Shown piece by piece: positions 36,353 to 45,894 of a stretch of 64,000 bases of DNA. The DNA is from Paenibacillus qinlingensis. Its GTDB lineage: Bacteria; Bacillota; Bacilli; Paenibacillales; NBRC-103111. The notes under the pieces are model-generated. The model was not told where the DNA came from, ran no database searches, and saw only the letters and a list, made by a program, of their open reading frames with translations. Both the position numbers and the translations under genes were made by a program. The stretch lies in the NCBI RefSeq assembly GCF_013204845.1, contig NZ_JABMKY010000009.1, positions 226,224 to 290,223 of the forward strand. Direction: 5' to 3'. Position 1 is the first letter of the stretch. Each line of letters opens with the position of its first letter.

Positions 36353-39300
36353 CTATAAGTACGTGTAATTTTTATTGATAATCAACACGTTTACTCGCCA
36401 CGACATGCCATTGCAGCTGTTGAATTTGATTCTCACATATCCATCCTTTCTCTGTGTGACGGGCAGTATCTCCGTGGCAAATTGCCCGCCTTTCAATGCC
36501 AATTCAGGCTTCCACGTAATTTGCCCAACGACTTCAAGCTCCGTGTAGGACGGTGCATCATTGTCGCCAGTTACGAATAGCAAATCATAACGTCCCTTCG
36601 GAAGCTCCACGATAAATGTGGCTTCACACGTTCCGCCGATAAAGTCCCTGCGCAGCTCGTCAGGCACTTCACGATCCATCGCTTCGAGATGAATCCTGTT
36701 TTCCCATCCGATCCCGGTATAAGACTGGAACACGGTTTCTGGGGTTATTTTACGAAACGTTTGACCGAGAACGCCTTCCATATGGACCTGTCTTGGCAGC
36801 ACATGCGTATATTCTTTCTCCAATACATGCGAGGCTACGCCAAAATCAAGCCGATAGGCAGCCAGTCTGGATTCTCGATGATTACCTGAATAATAATCGA
36901 AAGTAAAATGGTCAAGCATTCGGTAGTGCTGCGTGTCTCGATTTTTGCCAAGGAATACTCGTCGATGGGTATGGGCTACATGAACCAAGGGATCATTCTT
37001 CTTCACCGTTAGACTAGTGGACTCTGCTGCATAGTGCTCAGGCTGAAAAGCTGTCAACACCGGATGTATGGCGTACTCCCCTCCCTGCTCGGTCTCAAAT
37101 GAAATACATTCATTATCCTGCACGACATCAATGGTACGCCACGTAGAACCGACTTTACATAAAACTACGAAGTGTTTATCCGTATCAAATGGGTTACGTA
37201 GAGTAACCTTGTTCCCTGCCTTGCTTCGGATCGTCACCCAAGTCGTGCGACCGTCTTTCCTTTCTGCACTCACTTCAAATGCCCCTACAGCAAGCAATCC
37301 CTGAAAGGAGCAATCGCTCCATTGCTCATATGGCTTTACCTTCTCCGCCACATGATGGTCATACATACCAATGGCCCGTTCATGCTCAGGCTCGCCCGAG
37401 GGTAATGCTGGGAACACCTCAATCACGCCTTGATAACTTTGCAGTAACATTTCGTTCACCGCAGCTACCATTTCTCCCGAAGCCTCCATCATATGTGGAT
37501 GATACAGAGGTTCATTCGTGATGTTGCAGTAGTTCATCCAACGTTCGGTTTCTTCTGCAAACAGACCGTTGCTGCGGAGTGACAAGTCAATGCCTTGCTC
37601 ATACAGCAGTCGAAGTGCCGTATTTCCCTTGCCTAATCTAGAGGCGGTACAGGAGAGCCATCCGAACTGAAACATGCCAAATTCCGTCTGATGTTCCGCA
37701 TAACGAAGCGTATTCTCTGCTCTTTTCCTCCATGTAATTTCACTATTTTTATTGATTTCCCCGATCGGATAAATCGGCATAAGCAGCGAAGGATGCCGCA
37801 AATGCAAGTCAACAGGTGCCCACTCGGAATCCCGCAGGACATCCCCGTAGCGCTTGGAATCAGCTGTAGGATAAGGAGCCAAATTATCAATTAAATGTTT
37901 CCACTTCAGTTGATCGGCCTCATCTTCGCCTAGTCGTTCGTTCGCTTCAATCGCGATTTTCAAGACATAGTTGACTGTCGATAGACTACAGGTTGAGTTT
38001 CGGGTCAAAGGCCCCTGTTCCGGCGAAATATCCGGGAATATCTCATACAAGCCTGACTTCGGATTCACCTGCAAATAGCCTTCGAAAAAGCGTGCAATCC
38101 CCTTAAATAACGGGTACGCTTTAACCTTAAGGAAATCATGGTCCATACTGTATCGGTAGTAGTCCCACAGGAATTGCGCACACCAAGGCCAAATGCTGAC
38201 ATACAGCGCATGCGGGTAATCTCCGGCAATGCCTTCCAGACCATGAAACTGCCTTGACATCTGTGTCGCTAGATCAACGTAGGATAGCAGCCCTTCATTG
38301 AAAGCTTCCGCAACTTCGAGATGATTAGCCGTATAAAGCGGCCAAAACGCCGCTTGAATATTCACATCCCAATACCACATGCTGCCCCATTTGGTCGGCT
38401 GTTTAATATCCCATAATCCGTTCAAGCCGCATGCTTGCTCGCGCATTCTGCCGCCTTTTCCGCTACAGCAGGCGATCGCATATAAATTGATGTACCAGAG
38501 TTCTTCTACCATTTTATCCGGCAAAATGATAGAGGAACGCGACCAGAAACTGAGCCAATGATCTTGATGATAGGCTATTCGCTCCTGTACTTGGGATGAT
38601 GCCTCATTCAGTCTCCTTTGAGCAGTAGGAAGCAGTTCCTTCGTTTCCTCCTCCGTCACCACGGTAGCCAGCAAGGTTATTTCTTCCTTTGCATCCTCAA
38701 GAGCAATTCGGAGGGAGCCTTCCGAACTATCGATTCGGCCCCTGGCTCCGATTATCTTCATCATTACGATGAAACTGAAGGGTTCATATTGTTCCTTATT
38801 CTCACCATCGGGATAAAAGCTGCCTTGGTAGTAGAAAGTCGTTTCATTCAGCCCACAATAGATCACATTCATATCGACATATCGCCCTTGGGGAACTGCC
38901 AGCGTAACAGCTTGCAACAAGGATGACGCTGTTTGCTTGATCTCTGTGATGACCAAGTCGCCATCCTGCGCAATTCTCGTCTTCACGTCAAGCTGCTGAT
39001 GATCCTTCGCCACATGCAGGTGAACTACAGCCTTTTCAACATCAAGCCTTAAGGAATATTCATCAGGCTGTTCCAGCTCCGCTGAAGGAAAAAGCCCTAT
39101 CTCACCAGTTGGGTAGTGCGATGTTCCGCCAGAAGCCTTGCCATATTTCCTGTACATACTATTGGCAGATAATGCATCACCATATAGAAATATGGGTCCC
39201 TGCTCAGGATTACGATACCTTTCTGTTGCCAGTGTGCTCAGTTCATCCGATGTCCGTCCATATTGTCGTGTATAATCAGGCCCATCCCCATTGCGGTACT

Positions 39301-39463
39301 TCTGACTGTAACGATGGAGCTTCTGATAATAAACCTCATAATGATTCAGCGCTAGTGTCAGTTTGTTATCCTCGAAATAGGCCATGCCTCCAAAATGTCC
39401 GTTACCAATCGGTAAAGCCTCATTCCAGCTGCTCGGCGCATTCTCGTATGTAACGCCTCTCAC
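36353..39463 (-). CDS. Glycoside hydrolase family 95-like enzyme (GTG start)
   Basis: A 1036-residue protein without signal peptide. The start is placed at the GTG at 39463, which has AAGGAG 8 nt ahead; the ORF is open to 39529 but would overlap the permease stop. The N-terminal beta domain contains SWNEALPIGNGHFGGMAY, typical of GH95 and related GH65-like enzymes. The (alpha/alpha)6 barrel includes ACGLNGLWDI, TKWGSMWYWDVNIQ and HLRHPSLLMPIYP, in the positions of GH95 active-site motifs. C-terminal beta domains follow. GH95 enzymes hydrolyse alpha-L-fucosides or alpha-L-galactosides, and this divergent member could have either or another specificity. It directly follows the permease pair. 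Confidence 0.7.
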   Translation of the reverse strand: MRGVTYENAPSSWNEALPIGNGHFGGMAYFEDNKLTLALNHYEVYYQKLHRYSQKYRNGDGPDYTRQYGRTSDELSTLATERYRNPEQGPIFLYGDALSANSMYRKYGKASGGTSHYPTGEIGLFPSAELEQPDEYSLRLDVEKAVVHLHVAKDHQQLDVKTRIAQDGDLVITEIKQTASSLLQAVTLAVPQGRYVDMNVIYCGLNETTFYYQGSFYPDGENKEQYEPFSFIVMMKIIGARGRIDSSEGSLRIALEDAKEEITLLATVVTEEETKELLPTAQRRLNEASSQVQERIAYHQDHWLSFWSRSSIILPDKMVEELWYINLYAIACCSGKGGRMREQACGLNGLWDIKQPTKWGSMWYWDVNIQAAFWPLYTANHLEVAEAFNEGLLSYVDLATQMSRQFHGLEGIAGDYPHALYVSIWPWCAQFLWDYYRYSMDHDFLKVKAYPLFKGIARFFEGYLQVNPKSGLYEIFPDISPEQGPLTRNSTCSLSTVNYVLKIAIEANERLGEDEADQLKWKHLIDNLAPYPTADSKRYGDVLRDSEWAPVDLHLRHPSLLMPIYPIGEINKNSEITWRKRAENTLRYAEHQTEFGMFQFGWLSCTASRLGKGNTALRLLYEQGIDLSLRSNGLFAEETERWMNYCNITNEPLYHPHMMEASGEMVAAVNEMLLQSYQGVIEVFPALPSGEPEHERAIGMYDHHVAEKVKPYEQWSDCSFQGLLAVGAFEVSAERKDGRTTWVTIRSKAGNKVTLRNPFDTDKHFVVLCKVGSTWRTIDVVQDNECISFETEQGGEYAIHPVLTAFQPEHYAAESTSLTVKKNDPLVHVAHTHRRVFLGKNRDTQHYRMLDHFTFDYYSGNHRESRLAAYRLDFGVASHVLEKEYTHVLPRQVHMEGVLGQTFRKITPETVFQSYTGIGWENRIHLEAMDREVPDELRRDFIGGTCEATFIVELPKGRYDLLFVTGDNDAPSYTELEVVGQITWKPELALKGGQFATEILPVTQRKDGYVRIKFNSCNGMSWRVNVLIINKNYTYL

Positions 39464-39509
39464 ATAGATCTCTCCTTCTGTCCATCTTTCGCGGTGATAC
39501 GACGTGTAT

Positions 39510-40382
39510 CTATTCCTTAATGGCCCCAATCATCACGCCTTGCACAAAATACTTCTGAAGAAACGGATACAAACAGATGATAGGCAATGTCGAGACCATG
39601 ATCGCAGCATACTTAATAGTTTCTCCGATTGCATATTTATCGTCGCCTCCACCGGACATCATGGAATCCGTATTGTTCGAGATCAGAATTTCACGGAGTA
39701 CTAACTGGAGGGGATAAGCTTCCCTATTTCGCAAATAAATGAGGGCGTTAAAGTAGGAATTCCAATGTCCTACCGCATACCACAAGATCATAACGGCAAT
39801 GACCGGCATCGAAAGCGGGATGACAATGCGGAATAGAATCTTCCAATCTCCTGCGCCATCCATTCTAGCGGATTCCTCCAAACTGACTGGGATGCCTTGA
39901 AAAGAAGTACGCATAATAATCATATTGAACGTGTTGATCGCACCTGGAATGAGAATAGCCCACATGGTATTCATCATGCCGAGATCATTCACGAGCAGGT
40001 AACTAGGAATAAGTCCCCCATGAAACACCATCGTCACGACGATAAAAAACATGATGATATTCTTGAAGTAGAGATTCGGCCTGGACAATACGTAAGCGCC
40101 AATTGCCGTCATAAGTAGGTTTATCGCCGTACCGAGAAATACGTATACGAGCGTGTTCTGATACCCTTTCACGATCATTGGGTTCTCGAAGACGGCTTTA
40201 TAGGCGCCAAGATCAAAGCCTGCTGGCCACAGCATAATCCCCCGTTGCTGCAGTAGCGATGTCGCATCACTAAGCGAGGCAAGTGCCACGTACAAGAATG
40301 GATATAAGGTGACCGCGCAAAGTATGAGCATGAATAATAGGTTGAAGTAGCCGAATGTGCGCTCTCCACGGGTTAGTTTCAT
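39510..40382 (-). CDS. Carbohydrate ABC transporter permease, YtcP type
   Basis: A 290-residue six-helix permease from the ATG at 40382, which has AAGGAG 8 nt upstream; the in-frame TTG two codons earlier is not needed. The EAA loop reads LEESARMDGAGDWK and the C-terminus QKYFVQGVMIGAIKE fits the family. It follows its LplB-type partner by 12 nt and is followed by the GH95-like gene after 46 nt. Confidence 0.92.
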   Translation of the reverse strand: MKLTRGERTFGYFNLLFMLILCAVTLYPFLYVALASLSDATSLLQQRGIMLWPAGFDLGAYKAVFENPMIVKGYQNTLVYVFLGTAINLLMTAIGAYVLSRPNLYFKNIIMFFIVVTMVFHGGLIPSYLLVNDLGMMNTMWAILIPGAINTFNMIIMRTSFQGIPVSLEESARMDGAGDWKILFRIVIPLSMPVIAVMILWYAVGHWNSYFNALIYLRNREAYPLQLVLREILISNNTDSMMSGGGDDKYAIGETIKYAAIMVSTLPIICLYPFLQKYFVQGVMIGAIKE

Positions 40383-40394
40383 ATGCAAATCTCC

Positions 40395-41372
40395 TTACCA
40401 CAGTTTGTTCTCACTAATCCGCTTAAAAAAGCTATTGGCCGTTACGATCAGAATAAAGCTGATCACCGAGTTGAACAGACCCACAGCTGCTGTAAAGCTA
40501 TAACTTGCTTCTAGTACCCCTTTGCGATATACATAGGTCGATATCACGTCGGCTGTTCCGTAGGTCAGTGGATTGTATAACAGGAGCACCTTTTCACTGC
40601 CAACCGTCAGCATATTCCCCATTTGCAAAATGAATAAGATAACGATTGTTGGCATGATGCCTGGTATCGTAATATGCAGCGTCTGCTTCCAGCGGTTTGC
40701 GCCATCCATCCTGGCTGCTTCATACAGTGTTGGATCAATAGTAGACATCGCCGCCAAATATACGATGGAGCCCCAGCCGATGCCTTGCCAGATGCCAGAG
40801 GAAACGAATAGAAAGCGGAACCAGCCTTCTTTTTGCAAGAAATCAATCGATTCGATGCCAAAGCTGCCTAGGATTTGATTTATGAGTCCATTACGGCTCA
40901 AAAAGTCAATCATCATCCCTGCCACAACAACAATTGAAATGAAATGCGGCAAATAGGAGATAGACTGCACGACTCTTTTGAACACGCTATGGCGGATTTC
41001 GTTAAGCAATAACGCAAGAACGATCGCTGCCGGAAAGCCGAACAGCAAATCATACAAGTTAATTAAGATGGTATTCTTGATTAATCGCCAGAAGTAAATC
41101 CCGTTAAAAAAACTCTCGAAATGTTTAAAGCCCACCCATGGACTTCCCAAAATCCCTTTCGCTGGGGAGAAATCTTTAAACGCAATTTGCAATCCGTACA
41201 TCGGTCCATAATGAAAAATTAAATAATACGCAATAACAGGAATGGCCATGACATAAATGGACCAATGGCGTTTCAAATCCCTACGTATGGTTTCCAGAAC
41301 AGTCGGATTGCGATAGGTTTTCGTTGTCTTTATGGCCTGTGCGGCCTCTATAGGTGCATGGCTTTGCCTCAT
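40395..41372 (-). CDS. Carbohydrate ABC transporter permease, LplB type
   Basis: A 325-residue permease. A cytoplasmic N-terminus of about 35 residues precedes the first helix. FHYGPMYGLQIAFKDF and the docking loop YEAARMDGANRWK mark the LplB type. AGGGGAAACG precedes the ATG. It lies 88 nt downstream of the binding-protein gene and is translated close to the YtcP-type partner, so the two should form the channel heterodimer. Confidence 0.92.
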   Translation of the reverse strand: MRQSHAPIEAAQAIKTTKTYRNPTVLETIRRDLKRHWSIYVMAIPVIAYYLIFHYGPMYGLQIAFKDFSPAKGILGSPWVGFKHFESFFNGIYFWRLIKNTILINLYDLLFGFPAAIVLALLLNEIRHSVFKRVVQSISYLPHFISIVVVAGMMIDFLSRNGLINQILGSFGIESIDFLQKEGWFRFLFVSSGIWQGIGWGSIVYLAAMSTIDPTLYEAARMDGANRWKQTLHITIPGIMPTIVILFILQMGNMLTVGSEKVLLLYNPLTYGTADVISTYVYRKGVLEASYSFTAAVGLFNSVISFILIVTANSFFKRISENKLW

Positions 41373-41460
41373 CGTTTCCCCTACCCTTTCATTCAGTGTC
41401 TCTACTTAGAAAAAGGGGATAAACCCTAATCGCCTTGTTCATCCCCAGTTACACCATGCC

Positions 41461-43101
41461 TTAGCGTTTGTTAAAACGCTCCAAAGCCCCTTGCTGGATC
41501 TTCGTAGCATCATCGATGCCCATGCTCTTAATCTTTTTCACATAGGAATCAAAGTTATCAATCGGTTCCACACCCATGATGAATTTCAACAGCATTTCGT
41601 CTTGATACGTTTGGATATCCGTCACGATGGAAGCAAACTTGCTGCTTTCATCCTGCGTTGGAGAGACGAGCGGAATCTTACGCTCTGCTGTTGGTTTCGA
41701 CCAAATTTCCAAGGCTTTCTTCTGCTGTGGCAACGCGAGATATTGCATTTGGAAATTATCGCTCAGCACGAAAGGCGCACTCCATGTCGCACGATTATAT
41801 TTGGCAATCGATTGTTGAATACTTGTTCCTGCTGGCGGGTTCAAAATTTCTGGTAAGAAGGTTGCTTTGCCGTTCTCCATCTTATAGCTCGTACCTTCTA
41901 CACCGTAGTTGAACAGCAGATCGCCTTTCTCTCCATAAGCGTAATCGAGCCATTTCACCGTTTCGATTGGGTTTTTGTTCACTGCCGAAATGGCTGCCCC
42001 AACACCGTTATAGGCAAAATCCTTTTGTCCCCAAATTGCTTTGTCGCCAGCTTTCAATACCGGATATGGAGCTGCTTCCAAATCGAACTTAGGATCTTTA
42101 TCCTTCATGAGACCGGCATATTTCCCAATGCCCCCGCCATTGAAGGACGCCGTTGCCCCCAAGAGGTTGGTCGTCATTTTGTTATCAAATAATTTATCGT
42201 TCGGAGCTGCGAAATCCTTATCCAGTAAGCCTTCCTTGTACCATTTGTTCATAGTTGCCAGGAATTCCTTATATTCAGGCTGAATCGGACCGTATTTAAC
42301 CGTGCCGCCATCTTGATAGAAGCTGTAGTTAATGCCCCATGCGCCTAGGAAAGGAGCGTCTGTTGAGAATAAATTTTTATCCAGATAGATTGGAATCTCA
42401 TCCGCTTTGCCATTGCCATTGGGATCTTTTTCTTTAAAAGCTTTCAGCACGGTATACCACTCGTCGATGGTTGTCGGCATCTTCAACCCCAATTTATCCA
42501 ACCAATCCTGGCGAATAGATGGACCGAAGAACACTCTGACTTTATCATCACCACGCAAGAACGGGAACGCATAGATGCTTCCTTCATCTGTGGATATCTG
42601 CTTTTTCCAATCTGGATGTGCAGCTAGCAGCTTCTTCAGATTCGGGGCATATTTATCGATGAGATCATTCAGCTTAATAATTTTCTTATCTAATATCGCT
42701 TTTTCCGGTCCGCCTGGATAACGAATAACGGCTCCGCTTGTTGCTCCCCAACTCGCTTCAATGACATCCGGCAGCTCATTTGTCGCAATCATGAGATTGA
42801 ATTGCTCTTGTGCTTGCGGTACCTCAAGTGGTGGATGCTGAAAGTCAACCTTGACCCCAGTAGCTTTTTCGAGCTCCTTATACATGCCCATTTCTGCGTA
42901 TGTTTTCATTTGACCTGAGGCTGCCGAGTGATTAGCTACCCAATACGTTAATTTCGTCAATTTAGGCGGTTGCGCTTCTGTACTTGACTGGGGCGCTGCT
43001 GATGAGTTAGTGCTACCCGTATCATCACCGCATGCGCTTACCGAAATGACTAGTGCAGATAGTAATACAACGGATCCAGCTTGTTTTAATGTTTTCTTCA
43101 T
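41461..43101 (-). CDS. Sugar-binding lipoprotein, LplA type
   Basis: A 546-residue solute-binding protein. The signal peptide ends in lipobox VSAC (Cys24). DPNGNGKADEIP is the family's calcium-like loop. AAAGGGAGG stands 8 nt ahead of the start. It is the first transport gene behind the membrane AraC regulator at 43338, separated by 236 nt that contain possible regulator sites. The permeases, GH95-like enzyme and secreted protein follow in the same direction. Confidence 0.92.
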   Translation of the reverse strand: MKKTLKQAGSVVLLSALVISVSACGDDTGSTNSSAAPQSSTEAQPPKLTKLTYWVANHSAASGQMKTYAEMGMYKELEKATGVKVDFQHPPLEVPQAQEQFNLMIATNELPDVIEASWGATSGAVIRYPGGPEKAILDKKIIKLNDLIDKYAPNLKKLLAAHPDWKKQISTDEGSIYAFPFLRGDDKVRVFFGPSIRQDWLDKLGLKMPTTIDEWYTVLKAFKEKDPNGNGKADEIPIYLDKNLFSTDAPFLGAWGINYSFYQDGGTVKYGPIQPEYKEFLATMNKWYKEGLLDKDFAAPNDKLFDNKMTTNLLGATASFNGGGIGKYAGLMKDKDPKFDLEAAPYPVLKAGDKAIWGQKDFAYNGVGAAISAVNKNPIETVKWLDYAYGEKGDLLFNYGVEGTSYKMENGKATFLPEILNPPAGTSIQQSIAKYNRATWSAPFVLSDNFQMQYLALPQQKKALEIWSKPTAERKIPLVSPTQDESSKFASIVTDIQTYQDEMLLKFIMGVEPIDNFDSYVKKIKSMGIDDATKIQQGALERFNKR

Positions 43102-43224
43102 TTTTCTTGCCTCCCTTTATATGAGTAACACTAAGCTTGCTTGGAACTGAGAAGCGGTTATCGTCGTCAGCACCTGTTCCCAAGTATGCTTCTCCAGGCA
43201 CGATATGAATACTGTCTAGATCTC

Positions 43225-43295
43225 ATTTCCGCTGTATTTTAGTAAGAAATTCGGGCTACAAGAGAAATCATCAGTCCGTCTTAGAAATCGTCAGT
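43225..43295 (-). promoter_or_regulatory. Candidate regulator sites upstream of the 41.5-43.1 kb transport genes
   Basis: Two copies of GAAATC(A/G)TCAGT lie at 43264-43275 and 43284-43295, exactly 20 bp apart (two helical turns). Reading the minus strand, CGGAAATGAG (GGAAAT complement at 43225-43230) follows, 124 bp from the start codon. The last word matches a motif in front of the other membrane-AraC-linked operon at 51.8 kb. Confidence 0.4.
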
Positions 43296-43313
43296 TGCCT
43301 CTGCGAATCAAAT

Positions 43314-43338
43314 AAAGCAGCCTCAAGAGGCTGCTTTT
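43314..43338 (-). terminator. Terminator overlapping the stop of the membrane AraC gene
   Basis: AAGCAGCCTC (43315-43324) and GAGGCTGCTT (43327-43336) form a perfect 10-bp stem with a 2-nt centre, giving a 4-6 nt loop in practice. On the minus strand it continues TTTATTTG. The stem reaches to within 1-2 nt of the stop codon. Confidence 0.8.
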
Positions 43339-45719
43339 CATGTGTCTGCGCCGATGATATCCGGCAGCATGCTCTCCCGGTATTTCCCCGGTGTAACGCC
43401 CTCGATCTTCTTGAAGGCTCGGATGAACACGACATCATTATTGTAGCCGACCTTCTGAGCGATCTGTACAATCGTTAGTTCCCTGTTCTCCATCAACTGT
43501 TTCGCCTGCTGAACCCGTTTCTGCGTGATGTAATCCAACAGATTCTGCCCTTGATTCTTCTTAAAAAAAGTGGATAAATATTGCGGTGTCATCTGGATAC
43601 GTTCAGCGATTTGTGCAACCCCAAGGTTCGAGTCGCCTAGATTATCGTGTACAATACGGACAATTTCCTGAAGACGCAGTGAACTGTGATCAGATCGTTC
43701 TAGATTAAAGGAACGTGTCAGCGTCTCGTAAAGCTCCTTGGTTTTCGTGTACATGCCTTGGGCAGTTGGATAACTAAACACTTCTTTAATGGGATCAAAA
43801 CCTACGCCAAGCACTTCTTCCTGATTGGTATTCGTGGAGTTCATAATTTTCAAGAGCGTACTCGTCACATTGAAGAACAAGGCTTTGCCTAATTCTGGCG
43901 TGATCTGACTGGAATCGAAATTCATGGAATAAATTTTATCGAGAACCTTTTCAACATTCTCGGTATCACCGCTGCGCACAAAATTAATGAGCTGTATCTC
44001 GATTTCAAGCGGATAATAATAATGCTGTTTTACCTCGAGAATATCCTGAAAATGAATCGTTGCCTGCTTACCTACGATCAGCCTGTACTCAAGTGCTGCT
44101 AGTGCTTCTGGGTAAGAATCACGAATCGCTTTGGGGCCTGTATGAATGCCGCCAACTGCGATGGTTAGGCCCATATGGAATCTTTGAGAGGTGATGCTGA
44201 GGAGCAATTCCGCAATTTCGCGGATATTCGCTTGGGCCACACTCTCCTTATTTGTCGTCAGATTAATGAGAAACGCAATGCGATCTCGATCGAGTTCAAC
44301 GGAGAATCCTCTATGATTCGTCGCAATGAGATCCGTACCGATATTAGAGACGATAAACCTTGCATGAGCCCACTGCTGTTCATCCTCTTCTCCTAAGAAA
44401 TGAACATCCTCAATCTTTGCGATGAGTACTGCAAAGCTGTCACTTGTGAATTGTAAATCCATGAATTGAAGCCGATCTCCATTTTCGACCGATATATCCA
44501 CATCCATATAACCATTGAGAAGACGAGACAAGTAGTTCGCTCGAATAAAAGGAACTTGCTGCGCTAAGGTCATGCGTAGGTTCTTCTCTTCATGAATGGA
44601 GCCCTCGACAGTTTGCCGAATAAACTCATATTCATTCGAGGAAGGACGCAAGATCATTTCTTTCCCGCGCATAATCGCGTGAACTGTTTTTTGGAGTGGC
44701 TTGTACGTGCGATAAGCCCCGATGCTGACAGCCACTAACCCGCAAATCAAGCATAGAATGAACAGTCCAATGGACCAACTCTGAATTTGATTCACCTGCT
44801 GCATAAAAACATCGTTGGGCATGATCGATACATAGTTCCATCCTGCTTTTTGAGAGGAAGTCACGGAAACCACTTGATCCACACCTTTAAGCCGGTAATC
44901 AAACGGCCCCGTGTTCTTTTGAACACGCCCCAGCAAATCAGATGGAAATGGTAATTCACTGTTGCTCATAATTGTTTTGCCTGCGTTATCAATAATATAA
45001 ACGGAACTATGACTCGCTGATTCCAGCTGCGCGAACAGTTGCTTAACCTGATCGACGTCAATCAACACGATAAAATTCCCAAGATTTTGTGATTGCGATT
45101 GAACAGGAAGTGATTGTATATAGGTAATGACTTCTTTCGGGGATTGATCTACACCGTTGGATAATGAAGATACCGGTAAATAAGACATCTTATGTTCCTT
45201 GCTGAGCAGCTGTTGCCAGCCCTCATACGTCATGTTCTTATAAGCATAATAGATCGAATAAAAGGTCGATGAGTCCGTCACCAAATCCGATTTGACAATC
45301 GTATTGCTATTTGCGAAATAAACATAATAATCAAGGATAAAATTACTGGTCATGCTGTGATATTTACTCATCTTGTCTCGCATGAATTGAATAAACTCAT
45401 ATTTATCAACATCACTCGAGTTGGCTGGGATTCGCAGCATATAGTCCAACTTCGGATCGAACACGACTTGGCGCATTAACGTATCCACTTCCGACAATTT
45501 ATTATCGAGTGACAGTTTCAGCTGCTCGAGCATGGCCACATTGGATCTTGTCGAGCTCTTCTCCAAGCTTTGTTCTACTTTTGTATACAGGAAAAGTCCC
45601 ATTGCAAGCGGTATCAATAGGATGAATAAATTGGAGGCGATGATCGTTGAAAGCGCACTTTTGCGACTATCGAAAAGACGTATAATGAAAGGCATTTTCA
45701 AAACAAGCTCACCATCCAT
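43338..45719 (-). CDS. Membrane-bound AraC-type regulator with extracellular sensor
   Basis: A 793-residue one-component regulator. Transmembrane helix 1 lies at about 23-45, the extracellular Cache-like region at 46-315 and helix 2 at about 316-336. A cytoplasmic segment with a degenerate GGDEF-like fold follows (about 430-560; VGGIHTGPKAIRDSYPEALAA). The AraC double helix-turn-helix ends the protein (about 690-785; TPQYLSTFFKKNQG, QIAQKVGYNNDVVFIRAFKK). No receiver domain is present, so signal reception and DNA binding are in one protein. The start at 45719 lacks an obvious ribosome site; ATG 45695 is possible. It likely controls the transport genes at 41461-43101 and beyond. Confidence 0.88.
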   Translation of the reverse strand: MDGELVLKMPFIIRLFDSRKSALSTIIASNLFILLIPLAMGLFLYTKVEQSLEKSSTRSNVAMLEQLKLSLDNKLSEVDTLMRQVVFDPKLDYMLRIPANSSDVDKYEFIQFMRDKMSKYHSMTSNFILDYYVYFANSNTIVKSDLVTDSSTFYSIYYAYKNMTYEGWQQLLSKEHKMSYLPVSSLSNGVDQSPKEVITYIQSLPVQSQSQNLGNFIVLIDVDQVKQLFAQLESASHSSVYIIDNAGKTIMSNSELPFPSDLLGRVQKNTGPFDYRLKGVDQVVSVTSSQKAGWNYVSIMPNDVFMQQVNQIQSWSIGLFILCLICGLVAVSIGAYRTYKPLQKTVHAIMRGKEMILRPSSNEYEFIRQTVEGSIHEEKNLRMTLAQQVPFIRANYLSRLLNGYMDVDISVENGDRLQFMDLQFTSDSFAVLIAKIEDVHFLGEEDEQQWAHARFIVSNIGTDLIATNHRGFSVELDRDRIAFLINLTTNKESVAQANIREIAELLLSITSQRFHMGLTIAVGGIHTGPKAIRDSYPEALAALEYRLIVGKQATIHFQDILEVKQHYYYPLEIEIQLINFVRSGDTENVEKVLDKIYSMNFDSSQITPELGKALFFNVTSTLLKIMNSTNTNQEEVLGVGFDPIKEVFSYPTAQGMYTKTKELYETLTRSFNLERSDHSSLRLQEIVRIVHDNLGDSNLGVAQIAERIQMTPQYLSTFFKKNQGQNLLDYITQKRVQQAKQLMENRELTIVQIAQKVGYNNDVVFIRAFKKIEGVTPGKYRESMLPDIIGADT

Positions 45720-45760
45720 TCCGCAAACGAATTTACTAAAAATTGTAGCTTCTCTTCATC

Positions 45761-45779
45761 AAAGTTGCAATACAACTTT
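45761..45779. promoter_or_regulatory. Palindrome between divergent AraC-type and aldo/keto reductase genes
   Basis: AAAGTTG-caata-CAACTTT is a perfect 7-bp inverted repeat with a 5-bp centre, 42 bp upstream of the regulator start and 55 bp upstream of the reductase -35 box. It is a candidate operator for either gene. Confidence 0.35.
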
Positions 45780-45833
45780 TTAGAACGCCACATATAAACA
45801 GACATTAGGACATAAATAACATCCTTGTGAACA

Positions 45834-45862
45834 TTGTCTTATGAATCAAATCTCTCTAAAAT
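45834..45862 (+). promoter_or_regulatory. Sigma-A-type promoter of the aldo/keto reductase gene
   Basis: -35 TTGTCT (45834-45839), 17-bp spacer, -10 TAAAAT (45857-45862). Transcription would begin near 45869, after the in-frame ATG at 45841. This supports the start codon at 45895 with its AGGAGG site at 45882. Confidence 0.6.
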
Positions 45863-45894
45863 GTAACTTATTCACACCATTAGGAGGTTTAATG

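Noticed and set aside
39464..39529. ATG-based start of the GH95-like gene
   Set aside because: It would overlap the permease stop and lacks a site, whereas the GTG at 39463 has one.
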